A stretch of 64,000 nt of DNA from Actinosynnema pretiosum (GTDB taxonomy: Bacteria; Actinomycetota; Actinomycetes; Mycobacteriales; Pseudonocardiaceae), in assembly GCF_024171695.1 (NCBI RefSeq), contig NZ_JAMTCF010000028.1, forward strand, positions 1-64,000, given 5' to 3'. Shown here piece after piece: positions 34,816 to 43,730 of the stretch. The position numbers were made by a program, and so were the translations under genes. Below the pieces are notes generated by a model. The model was not told the DNA's origin. It made no database searches and saw only the letters and a list, made by a program, of their open reading frames with translations. How positions within the stretch are numbered: position 1 is the stretch's first letter; every line of letters begins with the position of its first letter.

Positions 34816-35400
34816 TCAGCGCATGACCGCGCGCCGCACGGTCTCGCGCAGCAGGGACCTGCGGCGCTCGTGCGCCTCGGCGGGCTCGTCGGCGCTCGCC
34901 GCGTAGGACGTGCTGACCGGCGACCAGGCCAGCGACATCGAGATCACCAGCACCATCACGTCGAACGGGTCGCCGGGCACGACCAGCCCGGCGGCCTGCG
35001 CCTCGGCGATCGCGCGCAGCTTCCCGTCCTCGCGCCGCTCGTGGTCGGGCACGAGGTGGCCGGACGGGCGGCGCTCCAGGCGGGTCCAGGTGGCCAGCCG
35101 CACCACCTCGGGCCGGACCAGGTAGTCGTCGTACAGCCGCACCGCCCAGTCCGCGAGGTCGGTGGCGTCGATCGGGACCACGTCCACGATCCGGTCCATC
35201 AGGCTGCCCAGCACCGCGTCGAACAGGCCGTCCTTGCTGCCGAAGTACGCGTAGAGCTGGGCCTTGTTGGTGCGCGCCGCCGCCACGACCCGCTCGACGC
35301 GCGCGCCCGCGATGCCGTGCTCGGTGAACTCGGCGGTGGCCGCCTCGATGATCCGCGCGCGGGTCGCGGCGCCCTTCGGGGTCAACGCCTGCTCCGCCAT
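34816..35400 (-). CDS. TetR-family transcriptional regulator
   Basis: A 194-residue regulator. The helix-turn-helix lies within residues about 12-60 (IIEAATAEFTEHGIAGARVE, RTNKAQLYAYFGSKDGLFDA). The C-terminal domain carries WTRLERRPSGHLVPDHERRE, similar in layout to the regulator at 18029. It is divergent from a zinc alcohol dehydrogenase gene across 97 bases that contain two copies of a 20-bp palindrome, so it very likely represses that gene and itself. Confidence 0.9.
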   Translation of the reverse strand: MAEQALTPKGAATRARIIEAATAEFTEHGIAGARVERVVAAARTNKAQLYAYFGSKDGLFDAVLGSLMDRIVDVVPIDATDLADWAVRLYDDYLVRPEVVRLATWTRLERRPSGHLVPDHERREDGKLRAIAEAQAAGLVVPGDPFDVMVLVISMSLAWSPVSTSYAASADEPAEAHERRRSLLRETVRRAVMR

Positions 35401-35413
35401 GCGCCCAGAGTAG

Positions 35414-35433
35414 CAAACAGAACAGTTGGTTTG
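35414..35433. promoter_or_regulatory. TetR operator, copy 1
   Basis: CAAACAGAACAGTTGGTTTG is a 20-bp near-palindrome located 14 bases upstream of the regulator start. A second copy lies 50 bases away. Confidence 0.75.
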
Positions 35434-35463
35434 CTTTTGGCCGGAGGTCGCCCTACGGTGAAA

Positions 35464-35483
35464 CAAACCGAACAGTCTGTTTG
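35464..35483. promoter_or_regulatory. TetR operator, copy 2
   Basis: CAAACCGAACAGTCTGTTTG matches copy 1 at 17 of 20 positions and is also palindromic. It ends 14 bases before the dehydrogenase ATG, so a bound repressor would cover the ribosome-site region or the promoter. Confidence 0.75.
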
Positions 35484-35497
35484 AAGGAGTGCCCACG

Positions 35498-36529
35498 ATG
35501 AGGACCACCACCGGGTGGCGCGCCGACGGCGGCGAGCTCGTGCGAACCGCGCTCCAGCGGCGCGACCTGCGGCCCGACGACGTCGCCGTGCGCGTCGACC
35601 ACTGCGGGGTCTGCCACACCGACCTGCACCACCTGCGCTCCCACGACGGCGGCTCGCCCCTGGTGCCCGGCCACGAGTTCACCGGCGTGGTCACCGAGAT
35701 CGGCCGGGACGTCACCGCGTTCGCGGTCGGCGACCCGGTGGCCGTGGGCAACATCGTCGACTCGTGCGGGACCTGCGCGCCGTGCCTGGCGGGCCAGCAG
35801 AACTTCTGCCGCGAGTTCCCCGCCCTCACCTACGCCGGGACCGACCGGCACGACGGCAGCACCACGCTCGGCGGTTACAGTCGCGAGTACGTCGTCCGCG
35901 AGGCGTTCGCCCACCACCTGCCCGCAGGCCTCGACCCGGCCGCCGCCGCGCCGCTGATGTGCGCGGGCATCACGGTCTGGGAACCGCTGCGCGCGCTCGG
36001 CGTCGGACCGGGCACCCGCGTCGCCGTGGCCGGGCTCGGCGGGCTGGGGCACCTGGCGGTCAAGCTCGCCGTCGCGCTCGGCGCGGAGGTCGCGGTGATC
36101 AGCCGCACCGCCGACAAGGCCGACGACGCGCTCGCCCTCGGGGCGAGGGGTTTCGTGGTCTCCACCGACCCCGATCAGGTCGAGCGGGCGCGCGACCGGT
36201 TCGACGTCGTCGTCGACACCATCGCCGTGCCGCACGACCTCGCGCCGTACCTGAGGATGGTCGCCTGGGACGGCACGCTCACCCAGGTCGGCTACCTCGG
36301 CGCGGTGACCGTCGAGACCATGGACCTGCTGGTGGGGCGCAAGAAGCTCAGCTCCAGCGGCAGCGGCGGGCTCCCGGCGACGGCGGAGATGCTCCGGTTC
36401 TGCGCCGAGCACGGGGTGGTCGCCGACGTGGAGGTGCTGCCCTCCGCGCGGGTCGGCGAAGCCCTGGAGCGGTTGGGGCGCGGCGACGTGCGCTACCGGT
36501 TCGTGCTCGACCTGAGCGACCTCGACTAG
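35498..36529 (+). CDS. Zinc-dependent alcohol dehydrogenase (CAD-like MDR)
   Basis: A 343-residue NAD(P)-dependent dehydrogenase. The catalytic zinc site uses Cys in DHCGVCHTD, His in PGHEF and a later Cys in LMCAGITVW. The structural zinc cysteines are in DSCGTCAPCLAGQQNFC. The cofactor motif is GLGGLGHLAVKLA. The ATG at 35498 is chosen for GAAGGAG 8 bases upstream. It is preceded by two TetR operators. A paralogue of identical length lies at 54064-55095 with its own TetR. The family reduces aromatic or aliphatic aldehydes; the true substrate is unknown. Confidence 0.92.
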   Translation: MRTTTGWRADGGELVRTALQRRDLRPDDVAVRVDHCGVCHTDLHHLRSHDGGSPLVPGHEFTGVVTEIGRDVTAFAVGDPVAVGNIVDSCGTCAPCLAGQQNFCREFPALTYAGTDRHDGSTTLGGYSREYVVREAFAHHLPAGLDPAAAAPLMCAGITVWEPLRALGVGPGTRVAVAGLGGLGHLAVKLAVALGAEVAVISRTADKADDALALGARGFVVSTDPDQVERARDRFDVVVDTIAVPHDLAPYLRMVAWDGTLTQVGYLGAVTVETMDLLVGRKKLSSSGSGGLPATAEMLRFCAEHGVVADVEVLPSARVGEALERLGRGDVRYRFVLDLSDLD

Positions 36530-36554
36530 CGCGAGAGGTTGCCGCGCAAGGGGA

Positions 36555-36779
36555 TCAGCGCCACCGGTCCGCGGCCGCGACGCACAGCAGGCTCACCGAC
36601 GCGACCGCGCACCCGGCCGCCGCGCCCCCGCGCCACGCGACCTCCTCGGTGACCGCGAGCACCCCGTTCCACACGGCGACCACCAGGAACACTGCGGCCA
36701 GCGCCAACAAGGGCCTGGACCAGCTCCGCTGCCCGACGCGCTCCGCTCCCATGCTTGGAGAAGCGCTGCGGAGAGCCAT
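36555..36779 (-). CDS. Small two-helix membrane protein, 74 residues
   Basis: From the ATG at 36779 (GAGG about 9-10 bases upstream) the product has a polar start and two hydrophobic helices (PLLALAAVFLVVAVWNGVLA and AAAGCAVASVSLLCVAAA). An in-frame ATG at 36752 lacks a ribosome site. It resembles the 70-residue membrane protein at 52293 in layout (helix, LNE/TEE acidic turn, W, helix). Function unknown. Confidence 0.6.
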   Translation of the reverse strand: MALRSASPSMGAERVGQRSWSRPLLALAAVFLVVAVWNGVLAVTEEVAWRGGAAAGCAVASVSLLCVAAADRWR

Positions 36780-36787
36780 TGTGTTAC

Positions 36788-36821
36788 GCCTCTGGCGGGT
36801 TTCGCCACTCCCGCCAGAGGC
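36788..36821 (-). terminator. Terminator of the glycosyltransferase gene
   Basis: Perfect 12-bp arms, GCCTCTGGCGGG and CCCGCCAGAGGC, with a 10-base loop, 10 bases downstream of the glycosyltransferase stop. It also insulates the small membrane-protein gene that follows. Confidence 0.85.
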
Positions 36822-36830
36822 GCGACCCCG

Positions 36831-38057
36831 TCACACCGCGAGCCCTCGCGCGGGTTCGTCGGCGGTGAACCCGCTCCAGTGCCCGACGTGGAAGGACCCC
36901 GGCCCGGTCACCCGACCGCCCAGCTCCACCCCGCGCTCCGCGACCGCCCGCGCCGTGCCCGCCGCCTGGCGGTCCAGCACCGCGTCCACCGCGGCCCCGT
37001 CCAACCCCTCGATCTCGTCCCAGAACGTCATCACCCGGTTCACGTACAGCGCCACCAGGTGGTCCCGCGCGGAGGTGAACCAGCCCTCCGACAGCGCCAC
37101 CACCGCGTCCGCCAGCAGCTCCGGCCACACCTCGGCGCCCACCCGCAGCCCCCACGGCGCCGACACCAGCCCGCGCGCCGCCGGGAACAGCGCGAGCACG
37201 TCACCCCGGTGCGCCGCCAGGTACCGCCGCACCGCGTCCGCCACCCGCGCCACCACCGCCGGGTCCTGCGGCACCGCCGCCACGTCCACCGCCTGCCGCA
37301 GCCCCGACCCGCGCGGCGCGGTGTCGCGCACCCGGTCGGTCGCCAGCACCACGTGGAACAGCGAGTCCAGCACCTGCTGCGGCAGCCGCAGGATCTTCGG
37401 GAACGGCGAGTTGTGCAGCTTGCGCCCCAGCGGGACCTCCACCAGCCGCAGCCCCTCGCGCAGCGCGTTCGCGGTCAACCACACGTCGATCCCGTACAGC
37501 TGCGCGCTGTCCGGCCGCTCCCAGGTCGCCGCCCGCTCCAGGAACGCCCGGTTGAACGCGAACTCGCCGCCGATGGGCTGCTGCACGTGCGCCCCGTACA
37601 CGGCCGCCAGCAGCGGGCTCACCAGGTGGTTGGTCGTGTTCGCCTCGTACCGGTCGCGCCGGTAGCAGGGCAGCGCCATCACCGGCTCGTCCCCGTCCAC
37701 CGCCTCGGCCAGCGCGCCGACCCAGCCCGGTTCGGCCGAGCGCACGTCGGCGTCGAGCAGCAGCACCCGGTCCGCGCCCAGCTCGCGCGCCCGGTCGAAG
37801 ACCGCGAGCACGTTGGTGCCCTTGCCGGTTCCCTCGCGCCCGCTGCGCGCCACGACCTTGCGCGCGCGCAACGGGGTCTCGGCGAACCGGGCCACCGTGC
37901 CGTCGGCGCTGCCGTTGTCGGCGAGCACGACGGCGTTGTCCCCGTGGGGGAAGGCAAGGCGCAACCCGGCGTCGGCGGCCTCGGCCACCCCGCGCACGGT
38001 CCGCTCCTCGTCGCGCGCGGGGATGCCCACGACGGTGACTCCGCTGTTCCGCGTCAT
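36831..38057 (-). CDS. GT-A fold glycosyltransferase, family 2/81-like
   Basis: A 408-residue soluble glycosyltransferase. The nucleotide-sugar fold is marked by VTVVGIPARDEERTVRGV (residues about 7-24), DNGSADGT, GKGTNVLAVFD and the metal-binding LLLDADVRS (DxD). GGEFAFNR, SAQLYGIDVWLTANAL and KLHNSPFPK are reminiscent of mannosylglycerate or glucosyl-3-phosphoglycerate synthases. The C-terminal 170 residues are helical. There is no signal peptide. The acceptor is unknown; a role in compatible-solute or methylglucose-polysaccharide synthesis is a guess. Confidence 0.8.
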   Translation of the reverse strand: MTRNSGVTVVGIPARDEERTVRGVAEAADAGLRLAFPHGDNAVVLADNGSADGTVARFAETPLRARKVVARSGREGTGKGTNVLAVFDRARELGADRVLLLDADVRSAEPGWVGALAEAVDGDEPVMALPCYRRDRYEANTTNHLVSPLLAAVYGAHVQQPIGGEFAFNRAFLERAATWERPDSAQLYGIDVWLTANALREGLRLVEVPLGRKLHNSPFPKILRLPQQVLDSLFHVVLATDRVRDTAPRGSGLRQAVDVAAVPQDPAVVARVADAVRRYLAAHRGDVLALFPAARGLVSAPWGLRVGAEVWPELLADAVVALSEGWFTSARDHLVALYVNRVMTFWDEIEGLDGAAVDAVLDRQAAGTARAVAERGVELGGRVTGPGSFHVGHWSGFTADEPARGLAV

Positions 38058-38571
38058 ACGCGGGAATGCTGGGCTGTTCGGGTTACGCGGCTAGCGCGTT
38101 CAGGTAACAGCTCGTTGGGACCTCGTCGACGACCTGGGGGCGGCGTGTTCTTCCCGCGCTGCGAAGCAGTGCGAGACCACCAGCCGCTGCACCGAGGTCA
38201 GTGCTGAGGCTCCGGGCGGTTGGCTCTTCTGCCCGGCTCGCGTCCCGGCTGTCCTGTCGAGAGCTTCGGGAGGGCCCTTGCAGTCGGCGGGTCCCGCTGC
38301 GAGAGTCGCCGTGTGCCCCGTCGCTCAAGCCGCCGAACGAGCCGGGAGGCGCTGCGTCTTTGCCCAGTTCGGACGCCCGTCGGACGTCTGAACGGTCCAC
38401 TGTGGATGGACCGAACGGACTAGTGCGCTTACTGCCGCGCGGTGCAATCGAAATCGGACGCCGAACTCCGGGAACGGGCGGGTACGAGAACGGACCGGTG
38501 ACGGTTCACAAACGATTCGACCACTTTTTTTGCCCGGAAAAGCTCGACTTTTGACCTCCCGGCGCGCTTGG
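38058..38571. other. Divergent intergenic region
   Basis: About 510 bases between the glycosyltransferase and the sigma-factor gene. Open frames across it have poor composition and no ribosome sites. Near 38505-38555 it is A/T-richer, with a T7 run, and probably contains the sigma-factor promoter. Confidence 0.5.
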
Positions 38572-39138
38572 ATGCTCCGCGTGGCGCGGCAAAGACGCAC
38601 TCAACACCAAGAAGAGCGGGATCGTCCCCTCAGAGAAGCGCGTCCCGAGGACGAGCTGATCAGGAGGCTCTACCGGGAGTTCGGCAGCGGGCTGCTCGGG
38701 CACGCCATGCGGCTGACCGGCAGCGACCGGCAGTGGGCCGAGGACATCGTGCAGGAGACGCTGGTCAGGGCTTGGCGCAACGCCGAGAAGCTGGAGCGGG
38801 ACCCCGTCCTGCTGCGGTCCTGGCTGTTCACCGTCGCCCGCAGGCTCGTCATCGACGACCGCCGCAAGCGCAGCGTGCGCCCGCAGGAGTCCGAGCTGAC
38901 CCCCTCCGACGAGGCCCCCTCGCACGACGAGGCGGACCGGACGCTCGCGGCGATCGTCGTCGCCGAGGCGATGAACGGGCTAACCCAGGAACACCGGGAG
39001 GCTATTCTCGAAACGTACTTGCGCGACCGTACCGTGGGGGAAGCCGCGGAGGTGCTCGGAGTTCCGCCGGGCACGGTCAAATCCAGGGTCTACTACGCAC
39101 TTCGCGCCCTGCGGCGGGCGCTTCAGGATCGGGGCTGA
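38572..39138 (+). CDS. ECF RNA polymerase sigma factor, SigL-like
   Basis: A 188-residue group 4 sigma factor. Region 2 is LIRRLYREFGSGLLGHAMRL through DIVQETLVRAWRN and SWLFTVARRLVIDDRRKR. Region 4 is LTQEHREAILETYLRDRTVG with GVPPGTVKSRVYYALRALR. The WLFTVAR...IDDRR segment closely resembles mycobacterial SigL. The start is uncertain: ATG 38572 is chosen over a GTG three codons later and an upstream frame. A zinc anti-sigma factor follows after 5 bases, as in sigL-rslA. Confidence 0.9.
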   Translation: MLRVARQRRTQHQEERDRPLREARPEDELIRRLYREFGSGLLGHAMRLTGSDRQWAEDIVQETLVRAWRNAEKLERDPVLLRSWLFTVARRLVIDDRRKRSVRPQESELTPSDEAPSHDEADRTLAAIVVAEAMNGLTQEHREAILETYLRDRTVGEAAEVLGVPPGTVKSRVYYALRALRRALQDRG

Positions 39139-39143
39139 CACAG

Positions 39144-39872
39144 GTGAGTTCGCTGCCGAACCACGTCGACGTCGCGGCGTACGTCCTCGGCATCCTCGAC
39201 GAGGACGAGGTCGACGCCTTCGAGAACCACCTCGCCCAGTGCCGCCGGTGCGCGCTCGACCTGCGCGACTTCGCGCAACTGCCCGACCTGCTCGACGAGG
39301 CCAACGCCGCGGGGCTGCTCAGCTCCGACGCGGGCGAGCGCCCGGACGGCCGCTCGGTGCGCTCGATGCTGGACGTGGTCTCCCTGGACCGGGCCCGCAA
39401 GCGCCGCACCTACTCGCTCTTCGCCGCCGCCGCCGCGCTGGTGCTGGTGGCCCTCTCCTCGGTGGTCACCTACCGGATCGCCTCCTCCGGCGAGCTCGTC
39501 GCGCAGGAGGGCGACGCGTCCCGGCCGACCCAGGTGGCGCAGGGGGGCGCCGACGCGCCCGGAATGCTCAGGGGCGCCAACGCCGACACCGGCGCCTCGG
39601 CGCGGATCAGCGCCTCGCCCGAGCCGTGGGGGACCTCGCTGGAGTTCGAGGTTCAGGGCGTCGGGGCGAAGACGGGCGAGCTGATCGCGAAGTCGCGCGA
39701 CGGGAAGTCCTACTCCGTCACCACCTGGCTCGCCTCCGCCGAGGGCGCGGGGGACGGCGAGGCCGTCACGCTCGCGGGCGGGGTGGCCCTGCGGTGGCAC
39801 GAGATCGAGGAGTTCGCGGTGCGGGACAAGGACAGCGGCGCGGTCCTCCTGCTGCTGCCGACCTCGGACTGA
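39144..39872 (+). CDS. Zinc-binding anti-sigma factor (ZAS), RslA-like
   Basis: A 242-residue membrane protein. The N-terminal anti-sigma domain has HVDVAAYVLGILDEDEVDAF and the zinc motif His-x3-Cys-x2-Cys in HLAQCRRC. One helix (SLFAAAAALVLVALSSVVTY, about residues 91-110) separates it from an extracellular domain of about 130 residues with a C-terminal beta-rich part (GTSLEFEVQGVGAKTGELIA). It starts at the GTG 5 bases after the sigma factor stop. It probably holds the sigma factor inactive until a redox or envelope signal releases it. Confidence 0.9.
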   Translation: MSSLPNHVDVAAYVLGILDEDEVDAFENHLAQCRRCALDLRDFAQLPDLLDEANAAGLLSSDAGERPDGRSVRSMLDVVSLDRARKRRTYSLFAAAAALVLVALSSVVTYRIASSGELVAQEGDASRPTQVAQGGADAPGMLRGANADTGASARISASPEPWGTSLEFEVQGVGAKTGELIAKSRDGKSYSVTTWLASAEGAGDGEAVTLAGGVALRWHEIEEFAVRDKDSGAVLLLLPTSD

Positions 39873-39956
39873 GCCGGGCGCGGACCGCCCTGGAAGCCAG
39901 GTCCGCGCGGCGTCCTTCCGAACGGTCGTCCTGGACGACGAACCCCTGAACGGCGA

Positions 39957-39989
39957 ACGGCCCCGGAACCTGAGCGGTTCCGGGGCCGT
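39957..39989. terminator. Bidirectional terminator hairpin
   Basis: Perfect 14-bp arms (ACGGCCCCGGAACC and GGTTCCGGGGCCGT) with a 5-base loop between the anti-sigma gene and the converging DUF742 gene. Confidence 0.88.
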
Positions 39990-40031
39990 CGACGTCTCGG
40001 GGGTCGTGCTCCGTCGCGTGTGGACGGTCGG

Positions 40032-40370
40032 CTACAGGCCGCGCAGCCCGGCGAGCACCCGCTCCATCAGCGCCATGGTCGGGCCCTTCTCGCCCGTCTC
40101 CATGTTCTCGTGGATGTTGATCAGCGTCAGGTCGGACATGTCCGAGAGCAGCACCCGGACGACGCCCAGGGGGAGGCGGAGCCTCGCGGACACCTCCGCG
40201 ACGGAGTGCGGGGTGCGGCAGAGGTCGCTGATCACGCGGTGCTCGGCGGTGGAGGTCAGTGCGTCGCGTCCGACCCGCTCGTTCGTCGAGACGATCGTCT
40301 CGATGGCGAGGCTGGTCGTCGAGCGCGTCCGTCCGCCCGTCATCGTGTAGGGCCGGACCCTAATCGTCAC
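40032..40370 (-). CDS. DUF742 domain protein (CvnC-like), orphan
   Basis: A 112-residue protein with the DUF742 layout: VRPYTMTGGRTRS at the start, a winged-helix-like core (ALTSTAEHRVISDLCRTPHS, VAEVSARLRLPLGVVRVLLS) and DLTLINIHENME. The GTG start has AAGGAG with ideal spacing. In streptomycetes and relatives this domain is the third gene of conservons (sensor kinase, roadblock protein, DUF742, GTPase). None of the other members is present here. Confidence 0.9.
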   Translation of the reverse strand: MTIRVRPYTMTGGRTRSTTSLAIETIVSTNERVGRDALTSTAEHRVISDLCRTPHSVAEVSARLRLPLGVVRVLLSDMSDLTLINIHENMETGEKGPTMALMERVLAGLRGL

Positions 40371-41885
40371 GGTGCTCCTTGGCGGTCGTCGTGGTCTTCA
40401 CGGGCCGGGCGCGGTCAGGTCACTTTTCGGTCACTGAACGCGCTTGAACGATAGGGGTACGGGGAGTCGCTGTCGCGAACTTCCCGTTATCTGGGAAAAA
40501 TTCGAGTATTCCGTCACGATCGGTACAAGGTCGCATTCGATCCGTGATGAAGCCCAGGTCGGCTCGGTCGATCTTCAATCCTCCGTCCCACGTGCTGGGA
40601 AAATCAGCCCGGTGGACGGGTGTGTCGAACCCCTCGTGAGGCCCTGTGCTGCATCGATGCACAAACGCAGGGTGACCGGACTTGTTCGGCTTCCCGTCAC
40701 TCCGCGTTTTCGGCAATACCGTTTACTAGCAACGCTAACTACTCTCCGGCGTGCCCTGAGTGGACGGCGCGCGGCGCGCGGTCCGTCCACTGCGGATCGT
40801 TCCGGGGCTGGTCGGGCCCCCTCGGCTCTTCTCGGTCGCCTGAGGCGGGGTGCCGCCCCAGGCGACCTCCCTGGCTACCCGATGGGGGTCGCGTTGACCA
40901 TGCGGCACCTCGCAAGAACGCTGGGGGTCGGGTGTCCTGGTGATGAGCTCACCACCGCTCGGCTTGTGGCCGGTGCAGAAGCTAGCCAGGGGGAGAGCGC
41001 TCTCACAACTTCTGTTGACCAAGGCTTGAGGTACCCGGTGAGCGGTGTCCGGGACGGCGTTCCTGGCCCTTCGCGCGGGGGTGTTGCGGCACTGTGCCGA
41101 AGGGGTGAAGGCGTTGGGGCGCTTCGGGTGCGGTGCTGCTGGGCGGTGTGGGGGACGTGTACGCCCGAGTGGTCGTGACCGGATGGGCTGGGTGGTCGTG
41201 CGGGTGGTGGTCCTCGCGGAGCAGCTCGGGGTGGCAGGTGTGAAAACCTTGCACGCCAACGGTTTTGCCTGAGGGCGAAACCTCGCCGTAGTGGAACCGG
41301 AACGTTCCCCGGCTCTGCGTCGGGGCTGGGAAACCCTTGGTGCGCAAAGGAACCACGCCCCGGTGGACCGTCGGTCCGCACCGCCCGATCAGCGCCGCCG
41401 CACTCGATCGCCGCGCTGAACGCCCGAACCGGGGGCGGGCGCAGCCCGCTTACCGCCCGATCCCGGCACAACCCGAATCCGGCGACCGCCCTGCCGCGCA
41501 CCACCCGGCGCCCCACCGCGTCGGCCCGACCCTGCAGCTGATCCCGGACCACCGCGCTACGAGCAACCGATGCATCCCGCACGACCACCGAGCCCTGTCC
41601 GGCCTATGGCGACCGACGTCCGACACCCGCCCATCGCCGGACCCCGGCCTCCGGTTGGAGCACTGCGATCACCCGAGCTCGAAGCTCGTCCCGCCGCTTT
41701 CCGGCGCGCCCTGCCCGATCCCCGTGCGACCCGCGTCCGGCGAACATCCCGCCGCACCCCGCCCGGCTCCGGCTACCGCCTCACCGCGCCCGTCCGAGGG
41801 GCCTCCCCACCCCACCCGCGTCCACTCTCCGTCCCGCACTCCCCGCCCCGCACACCCACCCGACCCACAAGCCGGGCGCGGCCCC
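40371..41885. other. Gene-poor block of 1.5 kb
   Basis: No open frame here has a ribosome site plus plausible composition. From 40430 to 40740 the DNA is A/T-richer than the genome average and contains the palindrome GCATCGATGC (40649-40658). A strong hairpin lies at 40834-40867. From 41340 to 41885 the sequence becomes C-rich and degenerate, like the repeat block at 96-400. It could be decayed coding DNA or contain an unrecognised RNA. Confidence 0.5.
40834..40867. terminator. Strong hairpin in the gene-poor block
   Basis: GGTCGCCTGAGGCGG (40834-40848) pairs with CCGCCCCAGGCGACC (40853-40867) with one wobble and a 4-base loop. It has terminator form but no adjacent annotated gene, so it may end an untranslated RNA. 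Confidence 0.55.
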
Positions 41886-43730
41886 TCACCGCCCTGCGCG
41901 GTAGGGCAGCACGTCCTGCAAGCAGTCGCACACCGAGGCCGACGCCGTCAGCGAGTCCTCGTCCACCGCCCGCCGCACCGCCGCCGCGACGTCGTCCGCC
42001 GCCAAACCCCTGCGCCGCAGCAGTTCGGCCCGCTCGCCGTGCGGCAGGAACTCCACCGGCAGCGCCAGCGAGCGCACCCGCGCGCTCCCCACCGCCTGCG
42101 CCAGCCGCGCGCCCAGCGAACCGCCCGCCGCGCCGTCCTCCACCGCCAGCACCACCCGGTGCCCACCCGCCAGCCGCAGCAGTTCCGGGTCCAGCGGGGC
42201 GATCCACCTCGGGTCGACCACGTCCACCCCGATGCCCCGCTCCGCCAGCAGCTCCGCCGCCGCGAGGCACACCCCGGCCATCGGCCCGACCGCCACCAGC
42301 AGCGCCCGCGCCGCGTGCGCCTCGCGCAGCACGTCGCACCCGCCGACCCTGCGCAGCGCGGGCACGTCCTCCGACACCGGACCGCTCGGGTGCCGCAGCG
42401 CCGTCGGCGCCTCCCGCTCCGCCACCGCCTCGCGCAGCAGCTCCACCAACCGCGCCGGGTCGCGCGGCGCGGCCACCCGCATCCCCGGCACCAGCGGCAG
42501 CAGCGCGGCGTCCCACAGACCGTGCTGGCTCGGCCCGTCCGGACCGGTCACCCCGGCCCCGCCGACCACCAGCGTCACCGGCAGCCGGTGCAGCGCCACG
42601 TCCATCAGCACCTGGTCGAACGCCCGCTGCAGGAACGTCGACGCCAGCGGCACCACCGGGTGCGCGCCCGCCATCGCCATGCCCGCCGCCGACGTCACCG
42701 CGTGCTGCTCGGCCACGCCCACGTCGAACACCCGCTCCGGGAACCGCCGCGCGAACGCGTCCAGCCCGCTCGGCCCCTGCACCGCCGCCGTCACGCACAC
42801 CACGTCCGCCCGCCGGAGCCCGATCTCGGCGATCTCGGCCCCGAACACGTCCGCCCAGCTCCGCTCACCCGTGCCACCGGACGGCGACACCGCGTGCAGG
42901 CAGTCCACCGCGTCCCCCTCGGCGGGCGGGTAGCCCCGGCCCTTGCGGGTCGCGCAGTGCACCACCACCGGCCTGCCCAGCGCGGCGGCCTCGGCCAGCA
43001 CGCCCTCCAGCGCGGGCACGTCGTGCCCGTCCACCGGCCCCAGGTACGGCAGCCCCAGCTCCTCGAACACCGGGTGCGCCCGCCGGTCCCGCAACCGCCC
43101 CAGGTGCGCGGCCAGCCCGCCGGCCGTGGGCGCGTACGAGCGCGCGTTGTCGTTGACCACCACGACCACCGGGTAGTCCGCCGACGCCAGGTTGTTCAGC
43201 GCCTCCCAGGCCATGCCGCCGGTGAGCGCGCCGTCCCCGACCACCGCGACCACCCGCCGGTCCGAGCCCTGCAACCGCAGCGCCCGCGCGATCCCGTCCG
43301 CGTAGGACAGCGCGGTGGAGGAGTGCGAGTTCTCCACCACGTCGTGCTGCGACTCGGCCGCGCTCGGGTACCCGGACAACCCGCCGAACCCGCGCAGCCC
43401 GTCGAACCCGGCCGCCCGACCGGTGAGGACCTTGTGCACGTAGGACTGGTGGCCGCCGTCGAACAGCAGCACGTCGTGCGGCGAGTCGAACACCCGGTGC
43501 AGCGCGATGGTCAGCTCCACCGCGCCCAGGTTCGACCCCAGGTGCCCGCCGCGCCTGGACACCTTCTCCACCAGGAACCGCCGGATCTCCGCCGCCAGCG
43601 CGGGGAGCGCCCGCTCGGGCACCGCCCGCAGCGCCTCCGGCCCGGTGAGCTGCTCCAACGAGGTCGGCAGCGCCTCCGACCCGGCGCCCGCCTCCGAGGA
43701 GCGCGCTGTGCCGCCCGGCGCGCCGCTCAC
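41886..43730 (-). CDS. dxs: 1-deoxy-D-xylulose-5-phosphate synthase in the encapsulin cluster
   Basis: A 614-residue thiamine-diphosphate enzyme that condenses pyruvate and glyceraldehyde-3-phosphate, the entry step of the MEP isoprenoid pathway. Seen: RRGGHLGSNLGAVELTIALH, GDGALTGGMAWEALNN (thiamine-diphosphate motif), GVAEQHAVTSAAGMAMAG and GPDGPSQHGLWD. A usually conserved WDxGHQ reads FDGGHQ here. The GTG start overlaps the ispH stop (GTGA), with GGAGGTG upstream. It is the last gene of the encapsulin cluster and is probably a cluster-specific extra copy beside a housekeeping dxs elsewhere. Confidence 0.92.
   Translation of the reverse strand: MSGAPGGTARSSEAGAGSEALPTSLEQLTGPEALRAVPERALPALAAEIRRFLVEKVSRRGGHLGSNLGAVELTIALHRVFDSPHDVLLFDGGHQSYVHKVLTGRAAGFDGLRGFGGLSGYPSAAESQHDVVENSHSSTALSYADGIARALRLQGSDRRVVAVVGDGALTGGMAWEALNNLASADYPVVVVVNDNARSYAPTAGGLAAHLGRLRDRRAHPVFEELGLPYLGPVDGHDVPALEGVLAEAAALGRPVVVHCATRKGRGYPPAEGDAVDCLHAVSPSGGTGERSWADVFGAEIAEIGLRRADVVCVTAAVQGPSGLDAFARRFPERVFDVGVAEQHAVTSAAGMAMAGAHPVVPLASTFLQRAFDQVLMDVALHRLPVTLVVGGAGVTGPDGPSQHGLWDAALLPLVPGMRVAAPRDPARLVELLREAVAEREAPTALRHPSGPVSEDVPALRRVGGCDVLREAHAARALLVAVGPMAGVCLAAAELLAERGIGVDVVDPRWIAPLDPELLRLAGGHRVVLAVEDGAAGGSLGARLAQAVGSARVRSLALPVEFLPHGERAELLRRRGLAADDVAAAVRRAVDEDSLTASASVCDCLQDVLPYRAGR

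Noticed and set aside
38058..38571. Several small open frames upstream of the sigma factor
   Set aside because: They have no ribosome sites and no resemblance to known proteins; listed only as an intergenic region.
40420..40716. Minus-strand open frame of 98 codons
   Set aside because: The region is A/T-richer and the protein is not recognisable; it could be real but support is too weak to list.
40444..41178. Plus-strand open frame of 244 codons
   Set aside because: No ribosome site, no recognisable domain, and it reads through a strong terminator-like hairpin.
41200..41340. Thiamine or other riboswitch
   Set aside because: A CCTGAGG segment is present but the remaining conserved boxes are not, and no suitable gene follows.
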